From: Clostridia bacterium | GTDB taxonomy: Bacteria; Bacillota; Clostridia; TANB77; CAG-508 | Assembly (NCBI GenBank): GCA_022791735.1 | Contig: JAAVZQ010000027.1 | Coordinates: 1-7,668 of the forward strand | Direction: 5' to 3' | Length of the DNA: 7,668 nt | Shown here: positions 1 to 5,277 of the stretch, in pieces | How positions within the stretch are numbered: the first letter of the stretch is position 1 | How the letters are laid out: each line of letters opens with the position of its first letter | Position numbers and translations under genes: made by a program | Notes under the pieces: generated by a model | Database searches by the model: none | Seen by the model: the letters and a program-made list of their open reading frames with translations, nothing else | Told to the model about the DNA's origin: nothing

Positions 1-2
1 AC

Positions 3-57
3 AAAAAAATAACGACCAAGCTAAAAGTTAGTTTTTACACTAAGCTTTAGCTTGGTC
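3..57 (-). terminator. Rho-independent terminator after the Rpn-family gene
   Basis: Perfect 12-bp inverted repeat: GACCAAGCTAAA at 14-25 pairs with TTTAGCTTGGTC at 46-57 across a 20-nt loop. Read on the minus strand, the stem is followed after a few bases by a run of seven T (complement of 3-9). It begins about 18 nt past the stop codon of the nuclease gene, as expected for its transcription end. Confidence 0.85.
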
Positions 58-75
58 TAAAATTTCAAAATTATC

Positions 76-969
76 TTAATTAACTTCTTTTGCAATTTTT
101 TCTATTTCTTTTGGACTTAGTCTACTAATATCCGCCACTATTTCAATTGATATCCCTTTTTTTAGCATGGATTTTATCATTTCAATTTGGTTTTCTTTTT
201 TGCCTCGTGCTTCTCCTATTGCTTCGCCTTCTTCTTTTCCTCTAAGATATCCATATTCTTCTACTGCTTTTGTATCCATGATATGTTTTTGTCTCAAATG
301 CGCTAGATATTGTTCGTGTTTGTCTGCACTAATTTTTTCTAATTCTTCGTTTGCCTTCTTTATATCTTCATTTTCGCTCATTATCTCTTCCCCCAATTCC
401 TTCGGATTTTGTATAAATAGCGACCATAATACTACTTTATCTTTTTTACTTGTATGTTTTTTGTTTAACTGTTTTATTAACTTTGGTAGTTCTATTATAT
501 GAATTTCTAACACTCCTGTCAAGACCATCTTACTATATTCTTCTTCTCTTATCTCCCATTTTGTATGAAATTTCTCTATTGTTTTTAAGTTATCTAATTC
601 AAAATCTGCTATCAATATTGCTATTGTCTTATGTAATTCGTTATAGTCATCTCCTTCTTTTATTTCTCCGCTATATAGTTTACTCCAATAAAACATTATC
701 CTTTTTTCTATATTAGTTTTTTGTACCAGTTGCATCTCTATGTTGCAAAGTTGATTGTCATCTAGTCTTGCCTTTACATCTAGTACCCCCACCTTGTCAT
801 CTCTTAAGTCTTTTTCTAGTATTGGGCTTTCATCGAGTTCTACTTTTTTTACTTCTCTTTTGATTATTGCACTTATTAGTCCTTTTGTTATTTCTTCATT
901 TCCAACTCGCCCAAATATTCTTTTAAATACATAGTCATTAGTTGGTAACATGGCTTCGTCTTTTACCAT
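76..969 (-). CDS. Rpn-family PD-(D/E)XK nuclease (recombination-promoting nuclease / putative transposase family)
   Basis: About 297 aa. The N-terminal half has the family's features in order: LPTNDYVFKRIFG at about residues 8-20, the acidic residue in GVLDVKA (D64), the E-x-Q motif in NIEMQ (E78, Q80), then RIMFYWSKLYSGEIKEGDDY (about 90-109). D64, E78 and Q80 are the likely metal-binding/catalytic set of the PD-(D/E)XK fold. The C-terminal part is charged and helical, ending in the usual short basic tail (SPKEIEKIAKEVN). Family members such as E. coli RpnA are DNA endonucleases that increase RecA-independent recombination; their physiological role is unclear. I chose the ATG at 967-969 because GGGAG sits 8 nt upstream; the ATG at 985-987 lies ahead of that site. 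Monocistronic, with its own promoter (1093-1121) and terminator (3-57). The frame is intact and contains no in-frame CGG. Confidence 0.88.
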   Translation of the reverse strand: MVKDEAMLPTNDYVFKRIFGRVGNEEITKGLISAIIKREVKKVELDESPILEKDLRDDKVGVLDVKARLDDNQLCNIEMQLVQKTNIEKRIMFYWSKLYSGEIKEGDDYNELHKTIAILIADFELDNLKTIEKFHTKWEIREEEYSKMVLTGVLEIHIIELPKLIKQLNKKHTSKKDKVVLWSLFIQNPKELGEEIMSENEDIKKANEELEKISADKHEQYLAHLRQKHIMDTKAVEEYGYLRGKEEGEAIGEARGKKENQIEMIKSMLKKGISIEIVADISRLSPKEIEKIAKEVN

Positions 970-1092
970 ATACATTGCTCCCTTCATTTATTTAATTTTA
1001 AAATGTGATTTTTTATTTGGGAGAGTTCCCAAAGATAAATTCTGCAGGTACTTAAGCTGTAATTTAAAAAATTTGATTTTAAATATGTATTA

Positions 1093-1121
1093 TTTATATA
1101 ACGTTTTGCTAGATATGTCAA
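1093..1121 (-). promoter_or_regulatory. Sigma-A promoter of the Rpn-family gene
   Basis: On the minus strand TTGACA (complement of 1116-1121) and TATAAA (complement of 1093-1098) are separated by exactly 17 nt. This predicts a start near 1086 and a leader of about 115 nt before the chosen ATG. The -35 matches consensus fully and the -10 in five of six positions. Confidence 0.75.
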
Positions 1122-1196
1122 GGAAAATCGTTCGACATAAAGAATAAAAAAGACAACTTGGTGCTATAATATGAAAATTTGTTAAATAGCCAAAAA

Positions 1197-1227
1197 GGCA
1201 ATACTGGATGAATTGTCCACTATTGCC
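1197..1227 (-). terminator. Probable terminator of the prepilin/FGE gene
   Basis: A 12-bp stem with one G-G mismatch: on the minus strand GGCAATAGTGGA, a 7-nt loop, then TCCAGTATTGCC followed immediately by TTTTT. It lies about 135 nt past the prepilin/FGE stop, with no gene between, and is oriented for minus-strand transcription. It could instead be part of a dispersed palindromic element together with the neighbouring hairpin at 1244-1278. Confidence 0.6.
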
Positions 1228-1243
1228 ATTTTGATATATGAAG

Positions 1244-1278
1244 TGGTCAAAATGCCCTGTCCCCTTTGACCATTTTTT
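1244..1278. repeat. REP-like palindrome with GGGGACAG core
   Basis: TGGTCAAA (1244-1251) pairs with TTTGACCA (1265-1272). The 13-nt loop carries CCTGTCCCC, which is GGGGACAGG on the minus strand. On the plus strand six T follow, so it looks like a plus-strand terminator, but no plus-strand gene precedes it. The core CAAAGGGGACAG resembles CAAAGGGACAG at 5220-5229, which suggests a dispersed intergenic repeat family. Confidence 0.45.
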
Positions 1279-1361
1279 GTGAATTTGTAAATATCACTCG
1301 AAACAGTCATATATTTAAGCTTACATACTTAATTTGAAACCATAAATTTTTTCAAAAATTG

Positions 1362-2632
1362 CTAGATGACCAAGGTTGAACGAGAACCCATGTCACTCCC
1401 TATATTAGTCGGACTAACATCGTATCTGCTAGAAACTGGTCCATTACTACCAGAAATTCCATATCCCCCGGCCACGAAGCCCTCGACAATTATCACTACT
1501 CGTTACCAACATCCACTCGTATGCATTTCCTGCCATATCATATATATTATTTATCGCATATGTTAGAGATGAACCTGTTTCTGTTACTTTTCTATCACTT
1601 GCTAGATAGTATCCGTTCCTCGAACTATCGTATACATATTCTTTTTTATATGAATTTTCTGTTTTTTCTTCTCCTTGTGTATGGAACCATATTAATGTTT
1701 GGTCCCACTGACTTTCCCATATCATACTACTTTTTATTCCATTTGTATTTACTATGTCTTTACTTATTTGATAATATTTGTACCATGTTTGATTTACTAT
1801 ATCTAAATTTCCTTTTACTGTTACTGCTTTCACTGTTGATACTGCTCCTGTTTCATATCTACCTATATAAAATCCATGATATTTTTCTACACTTGTTTTC
1901 ATCTCTGCAAATGCTGTTTCTAATTGTGTTTTAAACTGGTTCGCATTCGTTATCTCTGTTATTCCTGCACTGCTATAATTACTTGCAACTGCATCATATT
2001 TCGTGCCATCACTACCTGTTACTACATCTGGCTCACGATATCCTGCATCATTCCATGCTATTTCTGTGTAACTTTTAGTCGATTTATTAAAATTATATAA
2101 TCTACCTACATCTTTTCCTTCATGTGTCGTAAACATCTTACTTGGATCTGGTACTGGTACCCATACAAATTGGTTTCTTGTCGTCATTGCTGTATCTTTG
2201 TTAGCATCTGTTACATCTTCTGTTCCTTGATATATTACAAATCCATCTTTTACTGTATTCTCTCCAGTTGCTTTTGATGCTACAAATCCCTTCGGCACTG
2301 GAACGACTACATTATCTGCACTTTCAACTGGATTTACTTTTGTTTTATCCCAGTCCTTTGTTGAGTCTTCTCCTAAACCTCCACCTATGTTATAATCTTC
2401 TATTTGCTTTACTATATCTTGTATATCCTTATCTAAGTCATCAAATGTTATTTGTTCTTTTTTCTGTGCATCTGCATAATTTACTGCTCCATTTACTGCT
2501 GTATCTATTATTCCACTGTTAAATGCTGCATTTATTGTTACTGCTGCTAGTATTACTAATACTATTATTGTTATTATTAAAGCAACTAGTGTTATCCCGC
2601 TTTTCTTGTTTTAAGTTTTTCTTTTTGTTCAT
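1362..2632 (-). CDS. Prepilin-type surface protein with C-terminal FGE-sulfatase/C-type-lectin-like domain; two +1 frame changes
   Basis: Reconstructed length 422 aa if one base is skipped at each of two sites. The start is the ATG at 2630-2632, with AAAGGAGA about 9 nt upstream; the downstream frame has no ATG, GTG or TTG until 2298. Residues 1-11 are a basic leader, then comes a type IV prepilin-like segment G12-ITLVALIITIIV with a hydrophobic helix to about residue 32, so processing by a prepilin peptidase and surface assembly or anchoring are likely. After a linker, the SUMF1/FGE-type domain shows FVWVPV (155-160), FYIGRYE (254-260), DMAGNAYEW (365-373) and, only after the second frame change, LRGGGYG and a terminal GSRS. 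These are fold signatures; I do not infer formylglycine-generating activity. The C-terminal about 35 residues resemble a diversity-generating retroelement variable region. Own promoter (2687-2715). Without skipping, translation stops soon after the leader. It could instead be a pseudogene or carry assembly errors. Confidence 0.8.
1365..1475 (-). other. Possible DGR-type variable region at the 3' end of the prepilin/FGE gene
   Basis: After the frame change the protein ends GGGYGISGSNGPVSSRYD-, then VSPTN, a short GSDMGSRS stretch and LVI. This is the position and sequence style (RGG...S..R...PT....GSR) of variable segments in C-type-lectin/FGE-fold proteins that are retroelement targets. Many codons are NNY (TAT, ATT, TCT, GGT, AGT, AAT, GTT, TAC, GAT), as expected when AAY codons of a template are mutated at A. 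An AT-rich hairpin follows the stop directly. I find no template repeat or reverse transcriptase in the window, so this is inference from the target only. Confidence 0.4.
1467..1473 (-). other. +1 frame change at CGG (prepilin/FGE gene, site 2)
   Basis: The zero frame reads GGC (1471-1473) then CGG (1468-1470) and ends at a TAG at 1447-1449. Skipping the C at 1470 gives GGC-GGG-GGA-TAT, restoring LRGGGYG and the family-typical C terminus to a TAG at 1362-1364. An extra base anywhere in the GGCCGGGGG tract would have the same effect on frame, so the position is constrained only to this tract by homology alone. Confidence 0.75.
2596..2602 (-). other. +1 frame change at CGG (prepilin/FGE gene, site 1)
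   Basis: From the ATG at 2632 the zero frame encodes MNKKKNLKQEK and then meets CGG (2597-2599). Skipping its C gives GGG-ATA-ACA, so the protein continues K-GITLVALIITIIV, the canonical prepilin-like leader. Remaining in the zero frame destroys this helix. A shift slightly upstream in the A-rich stretch (giving NKKSGITLV) is also possible. Confidence 0.7.
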
Positions 2633-2686
2633 CTTTTCTTATCTCCTTTGTATTTTTATAGCAAAACATATTGTTTTAACAAAATA

Positions 2687-2715
2687 ATTCTATCATTCAT
2701 TCGAATGCCTGTCAA
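2687..2715 (-). promoter_or_regulatory. Sigma-A promoter of the prepilin/FGE gene, with palindrome in the spacer
   Basis: On the minus strand TTGACA (complement of 2710-2715) and TAGAAT (complement of 2687-2692) are 17 nt apart. The spacer contains the perfect palindrome CATTCGAATG (2698-2707), a possible operator. The leader to the ATG at 2632 would be about 50 nt and contains the ribosome binding site. Confidence 0.75.
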
Positions 2716-2743
2716 CAAATTTTTAATCAATTTGTTAAATTTC

Positions 2744-2759
2744 ACACAATTTATTGTGT
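2744..2759. promoter_or_regulatory. Palindrome upstream of the prepilin/FGE promoter
   Basis: ACACAAT-TT-ATTGTGT is a perfect inverted repeat (7-bp arms, 2-nt spacer) about 30 bp upstream of the -35 box. A second AT-rich inverted repeat, AACAAATT/AATTTGTT (2714-2721 and 2729-2736), overlaps the -35 edge. Both could bind dimeric regulators; no specific regulator is recognised. The rest of the gap to 2860 shows nothing else. Confidence 0.35.
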
Positions 2760-2861
2760 AAGCATTAACCGTAATATGCAAAACTCAAAATTGTTTTTTC
2801 TTATTATTTCCCTAAACTACTATTTTTATGTATTCAAGATAAAATCCCCATTTTCTTATAC

Positions 2862-2916
2862 AAAAATAAAACCTTTATGAATTGAAGATATAATGTATCT
2901 TCAGTCCATAAAGGTT
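2862..2916 (-). terminator. Terminator of the rpsF-ssb-rpsR operon
   Basis: A long two-part stem on the minus strand: AACCTTTATG (complement of 2907-2916) pairs with CATAAAGGTT (complement of 2870-2879), and inside it TGAAGATA pairs with TATCTTCA. The stem is followed by a T-rich run (TTATTTTTG). It starts 13 nt past the rpsR stop. Confidence 0.85.
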
Positions 2917-2929
2917 CTTTTCTATACAA

Positions 2930-3211
2930 TTAATTTTGTGTATATGGTAACATTGCAATATGTCTGCATCTCTTTACAGCAAGAGTTATATCTCTTTGAT
3001 GTTTAGCACATGCACCAGTTGCTCTTCTTGGTAATATCTTACCTTTATCATTAATAAACTTCTTTAATTGTTCTGGATTTTTATAATCTAAAACTAAGTT
3101 TTTGTCTGCACATAATGGGCAAACTTTTCTTCTTTGTTTTCTAAACTTAGGATTATAATCATCATCATTATTTCTGTTATTTCTTCTATTATTTTGTTTT
3201 TTATCAACCAT
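2930..3211 (-). CDS. rpsR: 30S ribosomal protein S18, zinc-binding (C+) form
   Basis: 93 aa, a little longer than usual because of an Asn/Arg/Asp-rich N-terminal tail (about residues 5-22). The S18 core follows: RRKVCPLC, LDYKNPEQLKKFINDKGKILPRR, CAKHQRDITLAVKRCRHIAMLPY. S18 binds S6 and 16S rRNA in the platform of the small subunit. Cysteines C31 and C34 (CPLC) with C68 and H71 (CAKH) form a plausible zinc site, so this is the C+ type, in contrast to the cysteine-free form of B. subtilis. C82 is a further cysteine. Start is supported by AGGGGG upstream of ATG. It is the last gene of the rpsF-ssb-rpsR operon, 34 nt after ssb, followed by a strong terminator. No CGG codons. Confidence 0.97.
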   Translation of the reverse strand: MVDKKQNNRRNNRNNDDDYNPKFRKQRRKVCPLCADKNLVLDYKNPEQLKKFINDKGKILPRRATGACAKHQRDITLAVKRCRHIAMLPYTQN

Positions 3212-3245
3212 TTTGTTTTTACCCCCTATTCTTGTCTAATATGTT

Positions 3246-3671
3246 CTAGAATGGCAAATCATCATTAGCTGTAACTTCAAATTCAGAATTTCCACCTAGA
3301 GCTTCTGCTCCAAAAGTATTTTCAAAGTTTGCACTTCCTTCTCCTGCTTCTCTCTTGCTGTCTGCGAAATATGCTTCTTCTGCTACTACTTCTGTCACAT
3401 AATGTTTTTGACCTTTGTCATCATCCCAATTTCTTGTTTGTATTCTTCCAATAACGCCTACTTGTTGTCCTTTTTTGAAATATTTACTACAAAATTCCCC
3501 TTGTTTTCCCCAAGCAACAATATTTATAAAATCTGCTTGTCTTTCTTCTCCTTGTCTTACAAACCTTCTATTTACTGCTAAAGCAAATGTTGCAACTAAA
3601 GTGTTGCTAGTTTGTGTATATCTTACTTCAGGATCTCTTGTTAGCCTTCCCATTAATATAACTTTGTTCAT
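3246..3671 (-). CDS. ssb: Single-stranded DNA-binding protein
   Basis: 141 aa. The N-terminal OB-fold (about 1-105) begins MNKVILMGRLTRDPEVRYT and contains FALAVNRRF, INIVAWGKQGEFCSKYFKKGQQVGVIGRIQTRNW and a YVTEVVAEEAYF strand. A flexible Gly/Glu/Asn-rich linker leads to the acidic tip NDDLPF, the conserved peptide that recruits replication and repair partners. It coats ssDNA during replication, repair and recombination, and the length is typical for a tetrameric firmicute SSB. AAAGGA lies about 12 nt before ATG. It sits between rpsF and rpsR, the standard operon position. The 126-nt gap to rpsF contains a hairpin (3767-3797) that may tune expression between the genes. Frame intact, no CGG codons. 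Confidence 0.97.
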   Translation of the reverse strand: MNKVILMGRLTRDPEVRYTQTSNTLVATFALAVNRRFVRQGEERQADFINIVAWGKQGEFCSKYFKKGQQVGVIGRIQTRNWDDDKGQKHYVTEVVAEEAYFADSKREAGEGSANFENTFGAEALGGNSEFEVTANDDLPF

Positions 3672-3766
3672 ATTCTATATCATTCCTTTCTACTTTTATG
3701 CCTCTACCTTTGTTATATATCTAACGATCAAACTGATATTTGACCTTTTGAAAGACTGTGTTTCTT

Positions 3767-3797
3767 TCGTTTTTCGAGTTATATAACTAAAAAACGA
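3767..3797 (-). promoter_or_regulatory. Hairpin between rpsF and ssb
   Basis: TCGTTTTT (3767-3774) pairs with AAAAACGA (3790-3797), and the interior holds the self-complementary AGTTATATAACT (3777-3788). It begins directly after the rpsF stop codon. No T run follows on the minus strand, so it is not a standard terminator. It may be a processing or 3'-end-protecting structure that sets the ratio of rpsF to ssb-rpsR message. Confidence 0.4.
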
Positions 3798-4085
3798 TTA
3801 TTCTTCGTCTTTTCTAACTGTAATAAACTTGATTATTTCATCTGTAATTCTATAATTTCTTTCAAGTTCTACAATTAGTTCTGGTTTAGCTTCAAATTCA
3901 AAAACAACATAAAATCCTTCAGTGTTTTTACCTATTTCATAAGCAAGTTTTTTTAGTCCCATTTCATTTATATTTGAAACTTTTCCTTCAGTATTAATCA
4001 AATCTGTGAATCTAGTTATTAAGGCTTTTCTTCCTTCTTCTTCAACATTTTGACCAATAATGATTATACTTTCGTATTTATTCAT
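3798..4085 (-). CDS. rpsF: 30S ribosomal protein S6
   Basis: 95 aa, the usual length. The sequence begins MNKYESIIIIGQNVEEEGRKAL and contains NEMGLKKLAYEIGKNTEGFYVVFEF, RNYRITDEIIKFITVRKDEE, the S6 ferredoxin-like fold with its conserved KKLAYEI...G.Y....F core. S6 pairs with S18 on the 30S platform. A GTG nine bases upstream is part of the Shine-Dalgarno sequence GGGAGGTG, so the ATG at 4083-4085, 8 nt after GGAGG, is the start. It is the first gene of rpsF-ssb-rpsR, driven by the promoter at 4172-4200. In many bacteria an S6:S18-binding leader hairpin with a CCG motif regulates this operon; I do not see that motif in the 80-nt leader, although a different palindrome is present (4139-4160). 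Confidence 0.97.
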   Translation of the reverse strand: MNKYESIIIIGQNVEEEGRKALITRFTDLINTEGKVSNINEMGLKKLAYEIGKNTEGFYVVFEFEAKPELIVELERNYRITDEIIKFITVRKDEE

Positions 4086-4138
4086 TATTTTCACCTCCCT
4101 TTGGCTTACATCCCATGTGATTTACATGAGAAAGGATT

Positions 4139-4160
4139 GTAAATTTATCCATAAATTTAC
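4139..4160. promoter_or_regulatory. Perfect 22-bp palindrome at the start of the rpsF transcript
   Basis: GTAAATTTAT (4139-4148), CC, ATAAATTTAC (4151-4160). It sits about 5-27 nt downstream of the predicted transcription start, so it could be an operator or an RNA hairpin with a small loop. A smaller inverted repeat, CATGT/ACATG, lies between it and the ribosome binding site. The function is unknown. Confidence 0.5.
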
Positions 4161-4171
4161 AGCTGTTTATT

Positions 4172-4200
4172 ATTGTACCACGTTTTATTTGAATTTGCAA
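4172..4200 (-). promoter_or_regulatory. Sigma-A promoter of the rpsF operon
   Basis: On the minus strand TTGCAA (complement of 4195-4200), a 17-nt spacer and TACAAT (complement of 4172-4177). The -35 begins only about 20 nt after the murB stop, with no terminator between, so some readthrough from murB is likely. Confidence 0.75.
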
Positions 4201-4220
4201 GCATTTTTCAACATTTGTTA

Positions 4221-5127
4221 CTAATTTACAATCTCGATTTCTAGTTCAATTTGTTTACATGTTTTTTCATATACAATGTTTTTTACATATTCTATTAAGT
4301 CTAGCACATCTTGAAAAGTTGCATTTCCTGTATTTACAATAAATCCTGCATGTTTATCTGAAACCATTGCTCCGCCAATTTTCTTTCCTTTTAGTCCACA
4401 TTTGTCTATAAGTTCTGCTGTTATGAAGTCTTTTCCTCTTTTAAAAGTACTTCCTGCTGATGGGTAATCATATGGTTGTTTCTCTTTTCTTAGATTTTGG
4501 TATTCTTGCATTTTTGCTTGTATTTCTTCTTTTTTGCCTTTTTTTAGTTTTAATGTAGTTTCTAGTATTATGTAGTTTTGTGTGCTAAATATGCTTTTTC
4601 TATAACTAAATTCATGTTTTGCTAAATCTATATTATGTGTTTCTCCTTTGCTATCCATATATTTTGTTTCTAGCACTACATCTTTCATTTCTTTTCCATA
4701 AGCTCCAGCATTCATTTTAATTGCTCCACCTATGCTTCCGTGGAATTCCTGATGCGAATTCAAAACCTTCTATTTCTAGGTTTGCTAATTTTTGAGCAAT
4801 AAAAGCATTTTTGCACCCTGCTCCCATTGTTACTAGCATATCTTCTTCTTTTTCTTTCACTTCAAATTTATCTATTTGTATTTGACATACTAATCCTTTT
4901 ATCCCTTTATCACTAACTAATATATTGCTTCCATTACCTAAGATAAATACTGGCAAGTCATTTTCCTTTGAGAATTTTAATACATATCTTAAGCTATCTA
5001 TATTTTGTATTTTTATAAAATACTCCGCATTTCCACCTATTTTAAAGCTCGTATGCTTTGACATAGGTTCATTTATATATACATTTTCGTCTCCTAAATT
5101 TTCTTTCAATTTAGTTTCAATATTCAT
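4221..5127 (-). CDS. murB: UDP-N-acetylenolpyruvoylglucosamine reductase (MurB), interrupted by one +1 frame change
   Basis: MurB reduces UDP-GlcNAc-enolpyruvate to UDP-MurNAc with NADPH and FAD, the second committed step of cytoplasmic peptidoglycan precursor synthesis. The N-terminal part (129 codons from ATG 5127) has SFKIGGNAEYF, LGNGSNILVSDKGIKG and EGFEFASGIP. The zero frame then reads CGG and ends after RKHRWSN. Skipping the C at 4740 joins it to GSIGGAIKMNAGAYGKEM in the second frame, restoring the conserved FAD-loop GIPGSIGGA. The rest contains PYDYPSAGSTFKRG (catalytic Ser region), GGAMVSDKHAGFIVN and the end LEIEIVN, giving 301 aa, the usual size for the shorter MurB type. GGGAGG precedes ATG and the extended -10 promoter is at 5150-5158. 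Every motif is intact on both sides of the break, so it is unlikely to be an old pseudogene; translational frameshifting or an assembly indel are the alternatives. Confidence 0.9.
4737..4743 (-). other. +1 frame change at CGG in murB
   Basis: The zero frame reads GGA-ATT-CCA-CGG-AAG and stops nearby. Omitting one base, the C of CGG at 4740, gives CCA-GGA-AGC-ATA, encoding GIPGSIGG. The homology match on both sides is continuous, so the extra base must lie within CCACGGA. This is the best-located of the three sites. Confidence 0.88.
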
Positions 5128-5149
5128 AATGAACCTCCCTGCACAATGT

Positions 5150-5158
5150 ATTATATCA
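5150..5158 (-). promoter_or_regulatory. Extended -10 promoter of murB
   Basis: On the minus strand TGATATAAT fits the extended -10 form TGnTATAAT (complement of 5150-5158). No good -35 is seen at the usual distance; the upstream sequence is A/T tracts. The leader to the ATG at 5127 would be only about 15-20 nt and holds GGGAGG. Confidence 0.55.
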
Positions 5159-5222
5159 TAAATATATATTTTTTTATAGCTTTTTATGAAAAGACTTTTA
5201 CGTTTCTTAATACTACGCCAAA

Positions 5223-5262
5223 GGGACAGAATTTATGTTACACATATCATAAATCCTGTCCC
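5223..5262. repeat. REP-like palindrome with GGGACAG ends
   Basis: GGGACAGAATTTATG (5223-5237) pairs with CATAAATCCTGTCCC (5248-5262): a 15-bp stem with a single mismatch and a 10-nt loop. It lies between the unrecognised gene and murB. No T run follows on either strand, so it is a poor terminator. It shares CAAAGGG(G)ACAG with the element at 1244-1278. Confidence 0.6.
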
Positions 5263-5277
5263 AATTGACATTATAGT

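Larger units (their letters stand above)
970..1361. other. Intergenic region between the prepilin/FGE gene and the nuclease gene
   Basis: This 392-base gap holds, from high to low coordinate, an AT-rich hairpin directly after the prepilin stop (about 1344-1360), a GGGACAG-containing hairpin (1244-1278), a terminator-like hairpin (1197-1227), the nuclease promoter (1093-1121) and a 5' leader of about 115 nt. I see no convincing small gene on either strand; the short plus-strand frames here lack ribosome binding sites and recognisable protein content. Confidence 0.6.

Noticed and set aside
1244..1278. Plus-strand rho-independent terminator
   Set aside because: The hairpin and T run fit, but no plus-strand gene precedes it; a repeat element is more likely.
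1521..1934. Plus-strand reading frames here and opposite the other genes (e.g. 5950-6459, 167-502)
   Set aside because: They are antisense shadows rich in Leu, Tyr and Phe, without ribosome binding sites or recognisable domains.
1447..2298. A 283-aa protein starting with GTG at 2298
   Set aside because: There is no ribosome binding site there, the same frame continues upstream into a prepilin-type helix, and the C-terminal end is not the family-typical one.
2590..2632. Programmed -1 frameshift at the A-rich stretch
   Set aside because: A -1 shift leads to the wrong frame; only a +1 change joins the leader to the hydrophobic helix.
4086..4171. S6:S18 autoregulatory leader
   Set aside because: The expected CCG-containing hairpin motif is not visible in the rpsF leader.
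4221..5127. murB as a decayed pseudogene
   Set aside because: All motifs on both sides of the single break are preserved with no other stop or deletion, and the break coincides with CGG like the two breaks in another gene.
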